The notes beneath the pieces were generated by a model, which was not told where the DNA came from, made no database searches, and saw only the letters and a list, made by a program, of their open reading frames with translations. 64,000 nucleotides of DNA. Source: Spirosoma validum (GTDB taxonomy: Bacteria; Bacteroidota; Bacteroidia; Cytophagales; Spirosomataceae). The stretch is taken from NCBI RefSeq assembly GCF_014699035.1, contig NZ_JACXAA010000011.1:62001-126000 (forward strand), in the 5' to 3' direction. Position numbers and translations under genes: made by a program. Shown one piece after another: positions 35,037-43,826 of the stretch. The stretch's first letter is position 1. Each line of letters opens with the position of its first letter.

Positions 35037-36887
35037 ATGAAGCCTCAGCAACCGAATACCAGTTTTTCAGCCAGCCGTCCGGAAACGGCTTTAACGGCCG
35101 AACCGGCCAATATGCTTCCCAGATCTGTTCTTCGGCCCAACACATACCTATTGCTCGACGGCGAATGGCGCTTTAAGCTTGATCCTGATGATAAGGGATT
35201 ACACGAGCGATGGTACGTTGGGCAATCGTTTGATGATATAGCGCACTGGCCCGGTTCGGTGGAAGCTCATCTGGCTCAGGCCAAAGGGCAGGTAACCCCA
35301 ATGGGCTGGCAGGATAAGGTAGTAGCCTGGTACGAACGTGACTTTACGCTGCCCGAACGTAGTGATTCGTTTCCCCGCTCATTGATTCAGCTCACCTTCG
35401 GTGCCTGTGGTTACGAAACCTGCGTCTGGCTGAATGGCCATCCACTCCGTACGGTCGAAGATGAAGAGATACATTACGGAGAGTACACTTCGTTCTCATA
35501 CGAACTTCCCGAAGATTATTTACGTCCACAGAACCGGCTTACAGTACGTATTGCCGATACGATGGATGCCGAGATTCCACGCGGTAAACAGGAGTCGCAC
35601 GTTTATAAACGAGGTGGCATCTGGTACCAGACGTACACAGGAGCTGTCCGCAGTATCTGGCTGGAAACCGTTGAGCGAAACCGGCTTCGTACGCGCGTTG
35701 ATGTCGTGAGTACGGTTGAAGATCGGCTTGTACGATTTAGCGTAACAACGCGCATTCATGATCCAGGCGATTACATACTACGACTTCAGGTATTCGCCCC
35801 GAAGGGTACGGAGCCTATGGCCTCATCTGATTTTCCGTTACGTCTGGAGGCTGGTCAAAAGCAACAGCGGGTTGTACTGGATGTTGAGGGAGCTCAGTTA
35901 TGGTCGCCCGAGACACCTACACGTTACAAACTTGTTGCCCAATTGATTGACAGTGAGGGCTACCCCGCAACGATCGAAACACATTTTGGCTTACGAAAAA
36001 TCGAAGCGCGGGGGCGTTACGTATATTTGAACAACGAACGTATTTACCTCGATGGAATTCTGTATCAGCCCGGTACGGCCACTTACGAGGAAATGCAGCG
36101 TCATTTTCAGGCTATGAAAGAGCTGGGCTGTAACCTGGTTCGTGTACACATTGCAGGCGTTGACCCACGCATCTATAACCTGGCTGATGAATTGGGGCTA
36201 CTACTCTGGGTAGAGGTGCCTAGCCCACACGCATCGACCGCGCTCAGCCGCGAGAACCACCGGGCCGAACTGCTACGTATGGTCGCTTTGATCGGTACGC
36301 ATCCATCCGTAGTCATCTGGAGTTTGTACAACGAAGACTGGGGCGCTCAAGACATTGCAACCAATCCAGACACTCGTAAATACATTATGGATATGTACCA
36401 TTACATGCAACTGGCATATCCACAGTTTTTGGTCGTTGATAACGATGGATGGCAGCATGTTTCATTCGAGGGTCGCCTGAAATCGGATCTTCTGACAGCT
36501 CACTTATATACACCCGATTTGAACCATTGGCGCACTTTACTCGAACGACTGGTAGCAGGCGAACTTTCGGGCGTTGCTGCGTTTCCACTTGTAGTGGGCG
36601 ATCCGTTCTTCTATCGGCGGCAGGTACCTTTAATAGTTAGTGAATGGGGTGGATTTGGCTTTGCGAATTATGGCGGACCGAACGAGTCGGATGAACGGGC
36701 CGAACGGATTCAGCTTTTCAAACACGAGCTCCGCCAGAACGACATCGCGGGCGACATTTACACCCAGGCAACCAATATTGAAGATGAACGTAATGGTCTG
36801 ATTGATCCTCAAACCGGCGACTTAACCGTTCCGGCTGGTTTGTTAAATTCAAGAAATACCAACCAAACGGCAAAAGAAGGGCTCTAG
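35037..36887 (+). CDS. GH2 glycoside hydrolase, no signal peptide
   Basis: 616 residues. The N-terminus (MKPQQPNTSFSASRPETALTA) has no signal, so the enzyme is probably cytosolic, unlike the preceding GH2. Domains: sugar-binding jelly-roll (LLDGEWRFKLDPDDKG, LTFGACGYETCVWLNG, RGGIWYQTYTGAVRSIWLET), Ig-like domain and TIM barrel. Catalytic acid/base Glu433 in WSLYNEDWG and nucleophile Glu536 in IVSEWGGFG. KELGCNLVRVHIAGVDPRIYNLADELGLLLW fits the barrel. A downstream AT-rich hairpin (36931-36973) probably terminates it. Substrate unknown; beta-glucuronidase-, galactosidase- or mannosidase-like activity is possible. Confidence 0.9.
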   Translation: MKPQQPNTSFSASRPETALTAEPANMLPRSVLRPNTYLLLDGEWRFKLDPDDKGLHERWYVGQSFDDIAHWPGSVEAHLAQAKGQVTPMGWQDKVVAWYERDFTLPERSDSFPRSLIQLTFGACGYETCVWLNGHPLRTVEDEEIHYGEYTSFSYELPEDYLRPQNRLTVRIADTMDAEIPRGKQESHVYKRGGIWYQTYTGAVRSIWLETVERNRLRTRVDVVSTVEDRLVRFSVTTRIHDPGDYILRLQVFAPKGTEPMASSDFPLRLEAGQKQQRVVLDVEGAQLWSPETPTRYKLVAQLIDSEGYPATIETHFGLRKIEARGRYVYLNNERIYLDGILYQPGTATYEEMQRHFQAMKELGCNLVRVHIAGVDPRIYNLADELGLLLWVEVPSPHASTALSRENHRAELLRMVALIGTHPSVVIWSLYNEDWGAQDIATNPDTRKYIMDMYHYMQLAYPQFLVVDNDGWQHVSFEGRLKSDLLTAHLYTPDLNHWRTLLERLVAGELSGVAAFPLVVGDPFFYRRQVPLIVSEWGGFGFANYGGPNESDERAERIQLFKHELRQNDIAGDIYTQATNIEDERNGLIDPQTGDLTVPAGLLNSRNTNQTAKEGL

Positions 36888-36930
36888 TGAACAGTAGCTT
36901 ATTGAGGCAAATGATAAAATAAAATATATT

Positions 36931-36973
36931 ATAATAGATATAGTTACCAAATTAAGGTAACTATATCTATTAT
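36931..36973 (+). terminator. AT-rich 18-bp perfect hairpin
   Basis: 36931-36948 and 36956-36973 are exact reverse complements with a 7-base loop, 43 bases after the GH2 stop. Probable transcription terminator. Confidence 0.75.
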
Positions 36974-37042
36974 TGGCAAATATTGGCATCATCCATACCG
37001 AGACAGTTACTTAACACTCATAACTAGGCTAACCAGGCGCCT

Positions 37043-37369
37043 ATGGAGATGAAATCTATAGTTGATGCACTTGACCATCCCGATTGGAAAATTCAGGGTT
37101 GGCAAATCAAGTTTTTACTCTCTGAACGATTACTTCACGAAATCAAGAAAATATCGAGAGTCAGTAATTGGTACGAAGATCCAGTTATAGCCGATACCTG
37201 GACTAATAAACTTTTTATTTGTTTTAACAGTATCCAGAATTATTATAAAGTTTTTGGAGTGCTGCCCCAGGTTGGTGATCGTTTATTCAGTGAAGAGTCA
37301 GGGCTTATTGTTCAGGAGCGATCCATCGACGGAAATGTTATGACCATTACGTTTACACTCGCCAGTTAG
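37043..37369 (+). CDS. Small protein of unknown function
   Basis: 108 residues, not recognised. No signal or membrane segment. Trp/Tyr/Phe-rich, with WKIQGWQIKFLLSERLLHEI and a C-terminal stretch (GDRLFSEESGLIVQERSIDGNVMTITFTL) that reads as a small beta-sheet, as in a recognition or scaffold domain. It lies between a terminator hairpin and the BlaI region, so it is probably transcribed alone. Start ATG 37043. Confidence 0.5.
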   Translation: MEMKSIVDALDHPDWKIQGWQIKFLLSERLLHEIKKISRVSNWYEDPVIADTWTNKLFICFNSIQNYYKVFGVLPQVGDRLFSEESGLIVQERSIDGNVMTITFTLAS

Positions 37370-37728
37370 ATTCGTACGATTGGTTATATGATTCTCTTCG
37401 GCCCCGTCTATGTAACGTTTCGGGCTGCCAAATTTTCTTTTGCGGTTATCTATCTGTTCGCTGAACTGAATTTCTCTATCTAGGTGCTGGCCAACAGACA
37501 AACTATTTACAGAAATTTTCAGCCCAATCCATAGAAAAGAACACTGCGATTAACAAAACTCGCCTTCATAAATCTACTTTTTGAGCTTGCCTGACCCTAT
37601 TTCATTAGGTCAAGTCCTTACGTTGCGGACTAAGCCAAATTTTTTTGAACATAATAACTAATAGATTAGTTGTAAAACTAAATCATTAGTCATACCTTTC
37701 GAACATCATTCAACACCTACTTGATATC
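37370..37728. promoter_or_regulatory. Promoter region of the BlaI-M56 operon
   Basis: 359 bases without a supported gene. The last 80 bases carry the two dyads listed separately; the earlier part is AT-rich. Confidence 0.5.
37657..37700 (+). promoter_or_regulatory. Candidate BlaI operators and promoter
   Basis: Two dyads of one pattern: ACTAATAGATTAGT at 37657-37670 (6-bp arms) and ACTAAATCATTAGT at 37677-37690 (5-bp arms), centres 20 bp apart. A TTG at 37670-37672 and TACCTTTC at 37693-37700 with a 20-base spacer fit the Bacteroidota promoter pattern (-33 TTG, -7 TAnnTTTG). BlaI/MecI repressors bind paired dyads in their own promoter, so this is a plausible self-operator. The promoter elements are the less certain part. 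Confidence 0.6.
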
Positions 37729-38100
37729 ATGCCAATACGTGAACTTACTAAGGCCGAAGAAGAGATTATGCGCGTGCTCTGGCAGCTCCAGAAAGGCTTT
37801 GTCAAAGACGTACTGACCGAACTACCTGAGCCTAAACCAGCCTACAACACTGTCTCGACGATCATCCGTATCCTGGAAAAGAAGGAGTTGGTCGGCTACA
37901 GAGCGTACGGAAAAACGCACGAGTATTATCCACTCATTACGGAAGAAGAATATCGGCGTTTCCAGACCGAGCAACTGATGGCGAACTACTTCGATAATTC
38001 GCTTAAAAAACTCGTATCATTTTTCGTAAAAGACAAGAATATCAGCTTGAAGGAGGCCGACGAAATCATCAAGTTGCTAAACCAACAAAAAGACCAATGA
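37729..38100 (+). CDS. BlaI/MecI/CopY-family transcriptional repressor
   Basis: 123 residues: winged-helix DNA-binding domain (about 5-75, IRELTKAEEEIMRVLWQLQKG, AYNTVSTIIRILEKKELVGYR, the recognition-helix region) and a helical dimerisation tail (LMANYFDNSLKKLVSFFVKDKN). The family represses divergent or downstream sensor genes and is inactivated by proteolysis when a BlaR1-type sensor is triggered. Its stop overlaps the start of the M56 gene by four bases (ATGA), so the two are co-translated. Probable operators lie just upstream. Confidence 0.95.
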   Translation: MPIRELTKAEEEIMRVLWQLQKGFVKDVLTELPEPKPAYNTVSTIIRILEKKELVGYRAYGKTHEYYPLITEEEYRRFQTEQLMANYFDNSLKKLVSFFVKDKNISLKEADEIIKLLNQQKDQ

Positions 38101-40058
38101 ATACGCTCGACTATTTGTTGAAAGCGAATCTCTACGGACTTCTTTTCGTAGGGACGTATTGGCTGATGCTACGTCGGCACACGTTTTTTAGACTGAATCG
38201 TGCTTATCTACTGGTATCAGCTGCTCTATCGCTAATTCTTCCGCTGGCAAGCTTACCTACACAGACGGTCGAGACGTTGCCGATACCCGTGGGACTCATT
38301 ACGTTGCCAGCACCCGTAACAGCGATTGCGCCAGTCGAAACGATTGTTGCTGCAACTCAACCCGACTGGATGCAACTCGGTCTGATGTTTTATGGATTGG
38401 TCGCTCTTTTTTTCGGCGTTCGGTTCTTAAGACGAGTTGGGGGTTTGCTACGCTTAATTCACCAATCGACCCAGCGAACGTTCGAAAACTATATACTGGT
38501 GCAGCCAAATGACCCGACGCTACCAACGTTCTCATTTTTTCGGTACGTTATCCTCAATCCAGCCGATACCAGAAATGACCTCATCCTTCAACATGAGTTG
38601 GTCCATGTCCGGCAATATCACAGCGTTGACATAGTGATCATGGAAATCATACAGGCTGTTTTCTGGGCGTGTCCGACACTTTGGTTAATGGATCGGCTAT
38701 TACGTCAGGTACACGAGTTTCTGGCTGATAAGCCAGTCCATCAACCAACAGAATATGCTCATTTTCTGGTCGACTATTCCTTCAGTCATCAGAATAGCTT
38801 AAGCGGGCTTGATACGCTAACAAATAGCTTCTTTAGTCCTTCTCTCCTGAAACAACGTATTGTGATGCTACATCGTAAAGCGACCAATCGCTGGGCTTTA
38901 AGCAAATATGCCCTGGTGCTTCCATTAGCATTTAGCTTACTGGCCATGACCACGGCACGGGACGAAATTACAGCGGTTGTTGATCTGGTGGCAGATGAGC
39001 CAATTACAGTATCGGGACGAGTAACGAGTGCGGTTGATGGAAAGCCGTTGTCAGGTGCGATGGTTGTCATTAAAGCGACCACAAAAGGAACATCTACCGA
39101 TGCTGAAGGGAGATATAAGCTGATTAATGTTCCTAAAGACGCAGTGTTAGCTTTCAGCTTTGTCGGTTTTTCAACTCAGGAAGTGACTGTCAGTGGCCAA
39201 ACGACTCATAATGTGAGCATGGCCCTGCAAACCAGCAACTTAAATAAGGTGATTGTCACGGCTTATGAAGCAACTCATAATTCTAATTCGCCATCACAGT
39301 CAACGACAGCCAACCCCGGTAGTCAAATCAATCGAAATAGTGAGGTTTTTACAGTTATCGAGCAGCAGCCTGAATTTCCGGGCGGTATGATTGCCTTAGA
39401 GCGGTATCTAGCCCAAAATCTTCGCTACCCCGCTGACGCGCAAAAGGCTCACGTAGAAGGCTACGTATTTGTGCAGTTCGTTGTGAATGAAACAGGGGCT
39501 ATTCATCAGTTACGCGTCTTGAGAGGTATTGGTTTTGGCTGTAACGAGGAGGCCGTACGTGTAGTAAGCCAAATGCCTAAATGGATTCCTGGGAAGCAGT
39601 TAGGCCGGGCCGTTGCTGCGCAATATAATCTCCCCATTCAGTTTGTCATCGAAAAGAAGGAAGATAAACGAACGGGGCAGCTTGACCCACCAGTTTTCAA
39701 ACCAACCGAGAATCCAACTGGTGAATTTCCGACTGTGCGAGACGTAAACTATCCGAATCAGCCCCGTCTTACCACAGTTAAAATACCGGCTACTGCCTTC
39801 CATACAGATACGGTTCCTCAACCAAGTATAAGGCAAAAACCAGCTACGGTAACAATTCGTGGTGAGGGTCCACTTGGTCAATTAGCCGGTGAACCGCTCT
39901 ATATCCTTGACGGAAACCAGATTTCAGGAGATTCTGTCAAAGCGCTAAACCTACGTACCGTCGAGTCGATCAACGTATTGAAAGGTTCCTCAGCAATGGC
40001 TACATATGGCGAAAAAGCACGTGATGGTGCTGTTATCTTAACGACAAAGAAGAGATGA
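38097..40058 (+). CDS. M56/BlaR1-type membrane metallopeptidase fused to carboxypeptidase-regulatory, TonB-C and plug-like parts
   Basis: 653 residues. The membrane zinc peptidase part (1-310) has several transmembrane segments and the zinc motif HELVH at 166-170, then QVHEFLADKPV. A CarboxypepD_reg-like domain follows (about 328-405, VSGRVTSAVDGKPLSGAMVVI), a TonB C-terminal domain (about 425-520, EFPGGMIALERYLAQNLRYP, GYVFVQFVVNETGAI) and a stretch like a TonB-dependent receptor plug (LYILDGNQISGD, SINVLKGSSAMATYGEKARDG). BlaR1-like sensors cleave the cognate BlaI. The C-terminal parts suggest a link to envelope or transport signalling. It overlaps both neighbours (ATGA). Confidence 0.9.
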   Translation: MNTLDYLLKANLYGLLFVGTYWLMLRRHTFFRLNRAYLLVSAALSLILPLASLPTQTVETLPIPVGLITLPAPVTAIAPVETIVAATQPDWMQLGLMFYGLVALFFGVRFLRRVGGLLRLIHQSTQRTFENYILVQPNDPTLPTFSFFRYVILNPADTRNDLILQHELVHVRQYHSVDIVIMEIIQAVFWACPTLWLMDRLLRQVHEFLADKPVHQPTEYAHFLVDYSFSHQNSLSGLDTLTNSFFSPSLLKQRIVMLHRKATNRWALSKYALVLPLAFSLLAMTTARDEITAVVDLVADEPITVSGRVTSAVDGKPLSGAMVVIKATTKGTSTDAEGRYKLINVPKDAVLAFSFVGFSTQEVTVSGQTTHNVSMALQTSNLNKVIVTAYEATHNSNSPSQSTTANPGSQINRNSEVFTVIEQQPEFPGGMIALERYLAQNLRYPADAQKAHVEGYVFVQFVVNETGAIHQLRVLRGIGFGCNEEAVRVVSQMPKWIPGKQLGRAVAAQYNLPIQFVIEKKEDKRTGQLDPPVFKPTENPTGEFPTVRDVNYPNQPRLTTVKIPATAFHTDTVPQPSIRQKPATVTIRGEGPLGQLAGEPLYILDGNQISGDSVKALNLRTVESINVLKGSSAMATYGEKARDGAVILTTKKR

Positions 40059-41485
40059 TTACCCTCCCCTACCTCCTCACAGCCAGTCTGTATCTACTGC
40101 TGTTCTACAGCTGCTACGTAGTACTCCTGCGCCGGAATACATTCTTCGGACTAAACCGGGCGTATTTACTGGTTTCGGTTGCGCTTTCGTTACTGTTCCC
40201 ACTCGTCAGATTATCGAGCGAAACAGTTGGCCAGTTACCCATTGGCAGCATCACGTTACCCGAATTTGTGGTTGGGAGCGCTACAGAACGTAATGAGTGG
40301 TCCGCCATGCAATGGGTCTGGGCGGTGTATGGCATCGGGGTAATCATCATGATCGTTCGGCTTGGTTTACATGTACGGGCCGTTTTTCAGCTTATCAGAC
40401 GAGGAACCAAGGAGAAAAAATCAATTTACACACTCGTTCGGCTTCCCGACGACAACAGTCCATCCTTTTCGTTCGGGCACTATTTGGTTCTAAACCGAAC
40501 CGATGCACAGACAGAACCCGATGCGTTGCTACGTCACGAGGAAGCGCACATCCGTCAATATCATAGCGTTGACGTACTGGTTCTTGAAGTTGTTCAGCTC
40601 GTTTTCTGGTTCAATCCGGTGATGTGGTTCTACAAACGCGCTTTGCAGGAACTTCACGAATTTCTGGCCGATCGAGCCGTGCTGAAAACTCCCCAGCCTG
40701 ATTACCCTCGTCAGTTGGTTGCCTACGCCCTCAACGTATCGCCTGCTGCGCTCATTACCCCTTTTGTTTCCCAATCAACCCTAAAACAACGTATCGTTAT
40801 GTTACAAAAACCCGCTTCTCATCGCTGGGCATTGCTTAGCTACGTATCCATTCTGCCACTGGCGGCTTGTTTAGTTATGTGTACTCAATCAGAGCGTGAT
40901 CAGCCCCAAGGTGAGGCTGAACGAGCGCATCTGGCCACGCCGAACCGCGCGGTGAAGATTGAAGGTAAAGTTTACACGGCCGTGGAAGAGCAACCGAAAT
41001 TCCCGGGAGGCATGGCAAAACTGGGACAGTACCTGGGCGAAAATCTACGCTATCCTGAAGTTGCGCAGAAAGCGAAAGCCGAAGGCCGAGTATTTGTCCG
41101 ATTTATTGTGACGAAGGAAGGTGATATTACCAATGTTGAGATCCTGAAGGGTATCGGCTATGGAACGGAAGAAGAGGCTAAGCGAGTCGTATCGCAGATG
41201 CCGCGCTGGGAACCTGCCATGCAAAACGGTGAAGCAGTCAATGTGCAGTATCATTTACCGATCAACTTCCAGTTGGAAGATAAAAAAGAATCCGCAATTC
41301 CGTCATCGGCCAACCAATCAGCCTTTTTCTCGTTCCCGACCGATGATGCCAGTAGTCAAAAACTCTACAAACACTTCGTCGTCAATGGCAGCGAAGTCGC
41401 TTTTAACGAATTTCAAAAATACGACAAAGCCGATATAGTCGAGGCTAGTTCCAGCGACAGACTAATCCGAATCCAAACCCATTAA
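40055..41485 (+). CDS. Second M56/BlaR1-type metallopeptidase with TonB C-terminal domain
   Basis: 476 residues, paralogous to the preceding gene. Membrane segments 5-50 and 85-105, zinc motif HEEAH at 161-165, then LHEFLADRAVL. A lipobox-like LPLAACLVMC lies near 275-285, then a TonB-C domain (about 310-405, EQPKFPGGMAKLGQYLGENLRYP, RVFVRFIVTKEGDITNV). It lacks the CarboxypepD and plug-like parts. The start overlaps the previous stop by four bases. Tandem M56 genes after one BlaI may respond to different envelope signals or form a heteromer. Confidence 0.88.
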   Translation: MITLPYLLTASLYLLLFYSCYVVLLRRNTFFGLNRAYLLVSVALSLLFPLVRLSSETVGQLPIGSITLPEFVVGSATERNEWSAMQWVWAVYGIGVIIMIVRLGLHVRAVFQLIRRGTKEKKSIYTLVRLPDDNSPSFSFGHYLVLNRTDAQTEPDALLRHEEAHIRQYHSVDVLVLEVVQLVFWFNPVMWFYKRALQELHEFLADRAVLKTPQPDYPRQLVAYALNVSPAALITPFVSQSTLKQRIVMLQKPASHRWALLSYVSILPLAACLVMCTQSERDQPQGEAERAHLATPNRAVKIEGKVYTAVEEQPKFPGGMAKLGQYLGENLRYPEVAQKAKAEGRVFVRFIVTKEGDITNVEILKGIGYGTEEEAKRVVSQMPRWEPAMQNGEAVNVQYHLPINFQLEDKKESAIPSSANQSAFFSFPTDDASSQKLYKHFVVNGSEVAFNEFQKYDKADIVEASSSDRLIRIQTH

Positions 41486-41530
41486 TACTCTTTCTTGTCC
41501 TGCCGTCCAATATAGGCAGTGATACGTAGC

Positions 41531-41586
41531 AAAAACTGTAGCCCGTAAGCGACTGATAACAAGTTCGCTTACGGGCTACAGTTTTT
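41531..41586. terminator. Bidirectional 22-bp hairpin terminator
   Basis: 41531-41552 and 41565-41586 are exact reverse complements with A-run and T-run ends. It lies between the convergent M56 and Lpd genes and can end transcription from either side. Confidence 0.85.
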
Positions 41587-41624
41587 TAGGGATGGCTTAT
41601 CTTAGATAGACTAACAGTCTTTTT

Positions 41625-43025
41625 TTACATATTGATCGCACGGTTATCCGTAGCAGCCAGACAGGCTTCTTTGAACGCTTCGGTATAAGTCGGGTGAGCA
41701 TGCGACATCCGCGATACGTCCTCAGCCGAAGCTCGGAATTCCATCGCCGTAACAGCTTCGGCAATCATATCGGCCGCACGAGCGCCAATCATGTGAACGC
41801 CCAGTATCTCGTCGGTTTCTTTATGAGCCAATACTTTTACAAGTCCATCGACATCCATACTCGCCCGAGCGCGGCCAAGTGCCTTAAATGGAAATGAACC
41901 GACTTTATAAGGAATGCCTTCCTGCTTCACTTCTTCTTCCGTGTAGCCAACAGCGGCCACTTCTGGCCATGTATAAACCACACCCGGAATCAGGCGGTAA
42001 TGAATGTGGGGTTTTTGGCCTACGATGGTTTCAGCAATGAACGTGCCTTCCTCTTCAGCTTTGTGCGCCAGCATAGCGCCACGTATTACGTCCCCTAAGG
42101 CATAAATATGCGGTACGTTGGTGCGTAAGTTATTATCGACTTCAATACGCCCGCGGTTATCCGCTTTCACCCCAGCCGCTTCCAGATTTAGTCCATCCGT
42201 ATAGGCTCGGCGGCCAACTGAAACCAAGCAATAATCGCCTTTGAGGGTAATTTGATCACCTTTTGGCGTATCGACGCTTACCACAACCTCATCGCCCGTG
42301 TTCTCTACTTTCGTGACTTTGTGGCTGAAGTAGAAGTCGGCACCGAGCTTTTTAACAACCTTCTGAAGCTCCTTGCCCATCGTCTTGTCCATTGTCGGGA
42401 TCATCGAATCGGCAAACTCCACGAACGACACTTTCGCGCCAATCCGGGCATAAACGGAGCCAAGTTCAGCCCCAATAACCCCCGCCCCAATAACGATCAG
42501 GTGTTTTGGTATTTCCTTAAGTGTGAGCGCTTCAGTCGACGTAATGACCCGTTTTTTATCGATCGGCATCGACGGGAACGACATTGGTTTTGAGCCCGTC
42601 GCAATAATGATATTTTTCCCTTTAATGGTCTGTTCGGAACCGTCCTCTTTTGTGATTTTGATCGTATGTGGGTCAACAAACGAACCGACGCCGTGGATTT
42701 CGTCGATTTTATTTTTCTTCATCAGGAACGTAATGCCCTTCGTTGTCTGGTCAACAACACTTGCCTTCCGGGCAATCATTTGCGCCAGATCGACCTGTAA
42801 ATCGGCTAACTTGATCCCATGCTCGGCGAAGGTGTGAGCCGCATTATAATAATGCTCTGTCGAATCCAGCAACGCTTTCGACGGAATGCAGCCCACATTG
42901 AGGCAAGTTCCACCCAGCGTTGCGTATTTCTCGATAATCGCGGTTTTCAGACCGAGTTGAGCACAACGAATGGCACCGGTGTAGCCTCCCGGCCCCGAAC
43001 CAATCATAATAACATCGTATTCCAT
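41625..43025 (-). CDS. lpdA: Dihydrolipoyl dehydrogenase (E3)
   Basis: From ATG 43025 the protein has 466 residues; an in-frame upstream start adds 11 hydrophobic residues and is rejected. FAD-binding IGSGPGGYTGAIRCAQLG, the redox disulfide GGTCLNVGCIPSK (Cys41, Cys46), NAD-binding VIGAGVIGAELGSVYA, ALGDVIRGAMLAHKAEEEG and the dimer-interface HAHPTYTEAFKEAC (catalytic His-Glu) are all present. It reoxidises dihydrolipoamide in 2-oxoacid dehydrogenase or glycine-cleavage complexes in the cytosol. No E1/E2 genes are adjacent, as is common in Bacteroidota. Confidence 0.97.
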   Translation of the reverse strand: MEYDVIMIGSGPGGYTGAIRCAQLGLKTAIIEKYATLGGTCLNVGCIPSKALLDSTEHYYNAAHTFAEHGIKLADLQVDLAQMIARKASVVDQTTKGITFLMKKNKIDEIHGVGSFVDPHTIKITKEDGSEQTIKGKNIIIATGSKPMSFPSMPIDKKRVITSTEALTLKEIPKHLIVIGAGVIGAELGSVYARIGAKVSFVEFADSMIPTMDKTMGKELQKVVKKLGADFYFSHKVTKVENTGDEVVVSVDTPKGDQITLKGDYCLVSVGRRAYTDGLNLEAAGVKADNRGRIEVDNNLRTNVPHIYALGDVIRGAMLAHKAEEEGTFIAETIVGQKPHIHYRLIPGVVYTWPEVAAVGYTEEEVKQEGIPYKVGSFPFKALGRARASMDVDGLVKVLAHKETDEILGVHMIGARAADMIAEAVTAMEFRASAEDVSRMSHAHPTYTEAFKEACLAATDNRAINM

Positions 43026-43234
43026 AGAATTTAATAAAAAGACGACTAAGAAAGACAAACGACTTTAGAAGAAAGTAAGTAAAGCGATTTTATCTTTCTT
43101 CTTAATGGCTAACATATATTCTCTAAACTAAATGCAAATTTGGTTCAGATTTTGATTACCCAAACCGATTTGCAAAAATTCGTGTTGATGATTTTACAAA
43201 GCCCTTCCTGTCCAGGGTAGTTTTGTATAGGTTT

Positions 43235-43804
43235 ATGCGCTTCCATTCTTCTTTTTTTTTACTATCCAGCCTGTTAATCAGTAGTTGTACGAACCCGGCT
43301 CAGCAAGATCAGCCTAACGTTTATTATGACGTACTGGGATTTGTGAAACACCAGATTGCTGATTTAACTGCTCAGAAACCTCTTGTGAATAAAGCCGTCG
43401 CCGTTAATAAGGATCGGAATCGGCAAACTACCCGCACTATCGACTGGAACCACGAGCTGGAATTATTTACTCAGGCCGATATTAATAAGCCAGCGCTTCG
43501 GAGCAGTTATCAGATCATCCGTCCTGATTCGTTAACGTATCAATACACCCTAAAGAAATCGGAAGAGAAGCTGACGGTTCGATCGTTAACTGTTCGGCTG
43601 GATGCATCGACTCACCAGCCCCGCCAGATAGAGGCTGTTTTACAAACCAGTAATCCACTGTATTCGTCTGAACGCCAGCTACTGCTCGAAAGTGGTCCCG
43701 CAGCGGGTCGAGAGTGGCAGGTGAGGCATTATAAATTATCTGGATTTCAAAAGCTGCCGTATTTCGATAAGAATGAATTTCTTGTCGAAGGACGAGTTCA
43801 ATAA
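43235..43804 (+). CDS. Putative lipoprotein of unknown function
   Basis: From ATG 43235 the product is 189 residues. A signal with lipobox LLISSC puts the lipidated Cys at 18. The mature part is a single alpha/beta stretch with many Thr/Gln/Arg, DYDVLGFVKHQ-like VYYDVLGFVKHQIADL and LRSSYQIIRPDSLTYQYTLKKSEEKL. No family recognised. It is divergent from lpdA and convergent with the TPR kinase, whose stop lies 22 bases beyond. Confidence 0.65.
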   Translation: MRFHSSFFLLSSLLISSCTNPAQQDQPNVYYDVLGFVKHQIADLTAQKPLVNKAVAVNKDRNRQTTRTIDWNHELELFTQADINKPALRSSYQIIRPDSLTYQYTLKKSEEKLTVRSLTVRLDASTHQPRQIEAVLQTSNPLYSSERQLLLESGPAAGREWQVRHYKLSGFQKLPYFDKNEFLVEGRVQ

Positions 43805-43826
43805 ATAGAACGCCAACGTAGTGTTA

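Noticed and set aside
43218-43225. TAGTTTTG matching the -7 promoter pattern just before a lipoprotein gene
   Set aside because: No suitable -33 element at the right distance, and it would leave an almost leaderless message.
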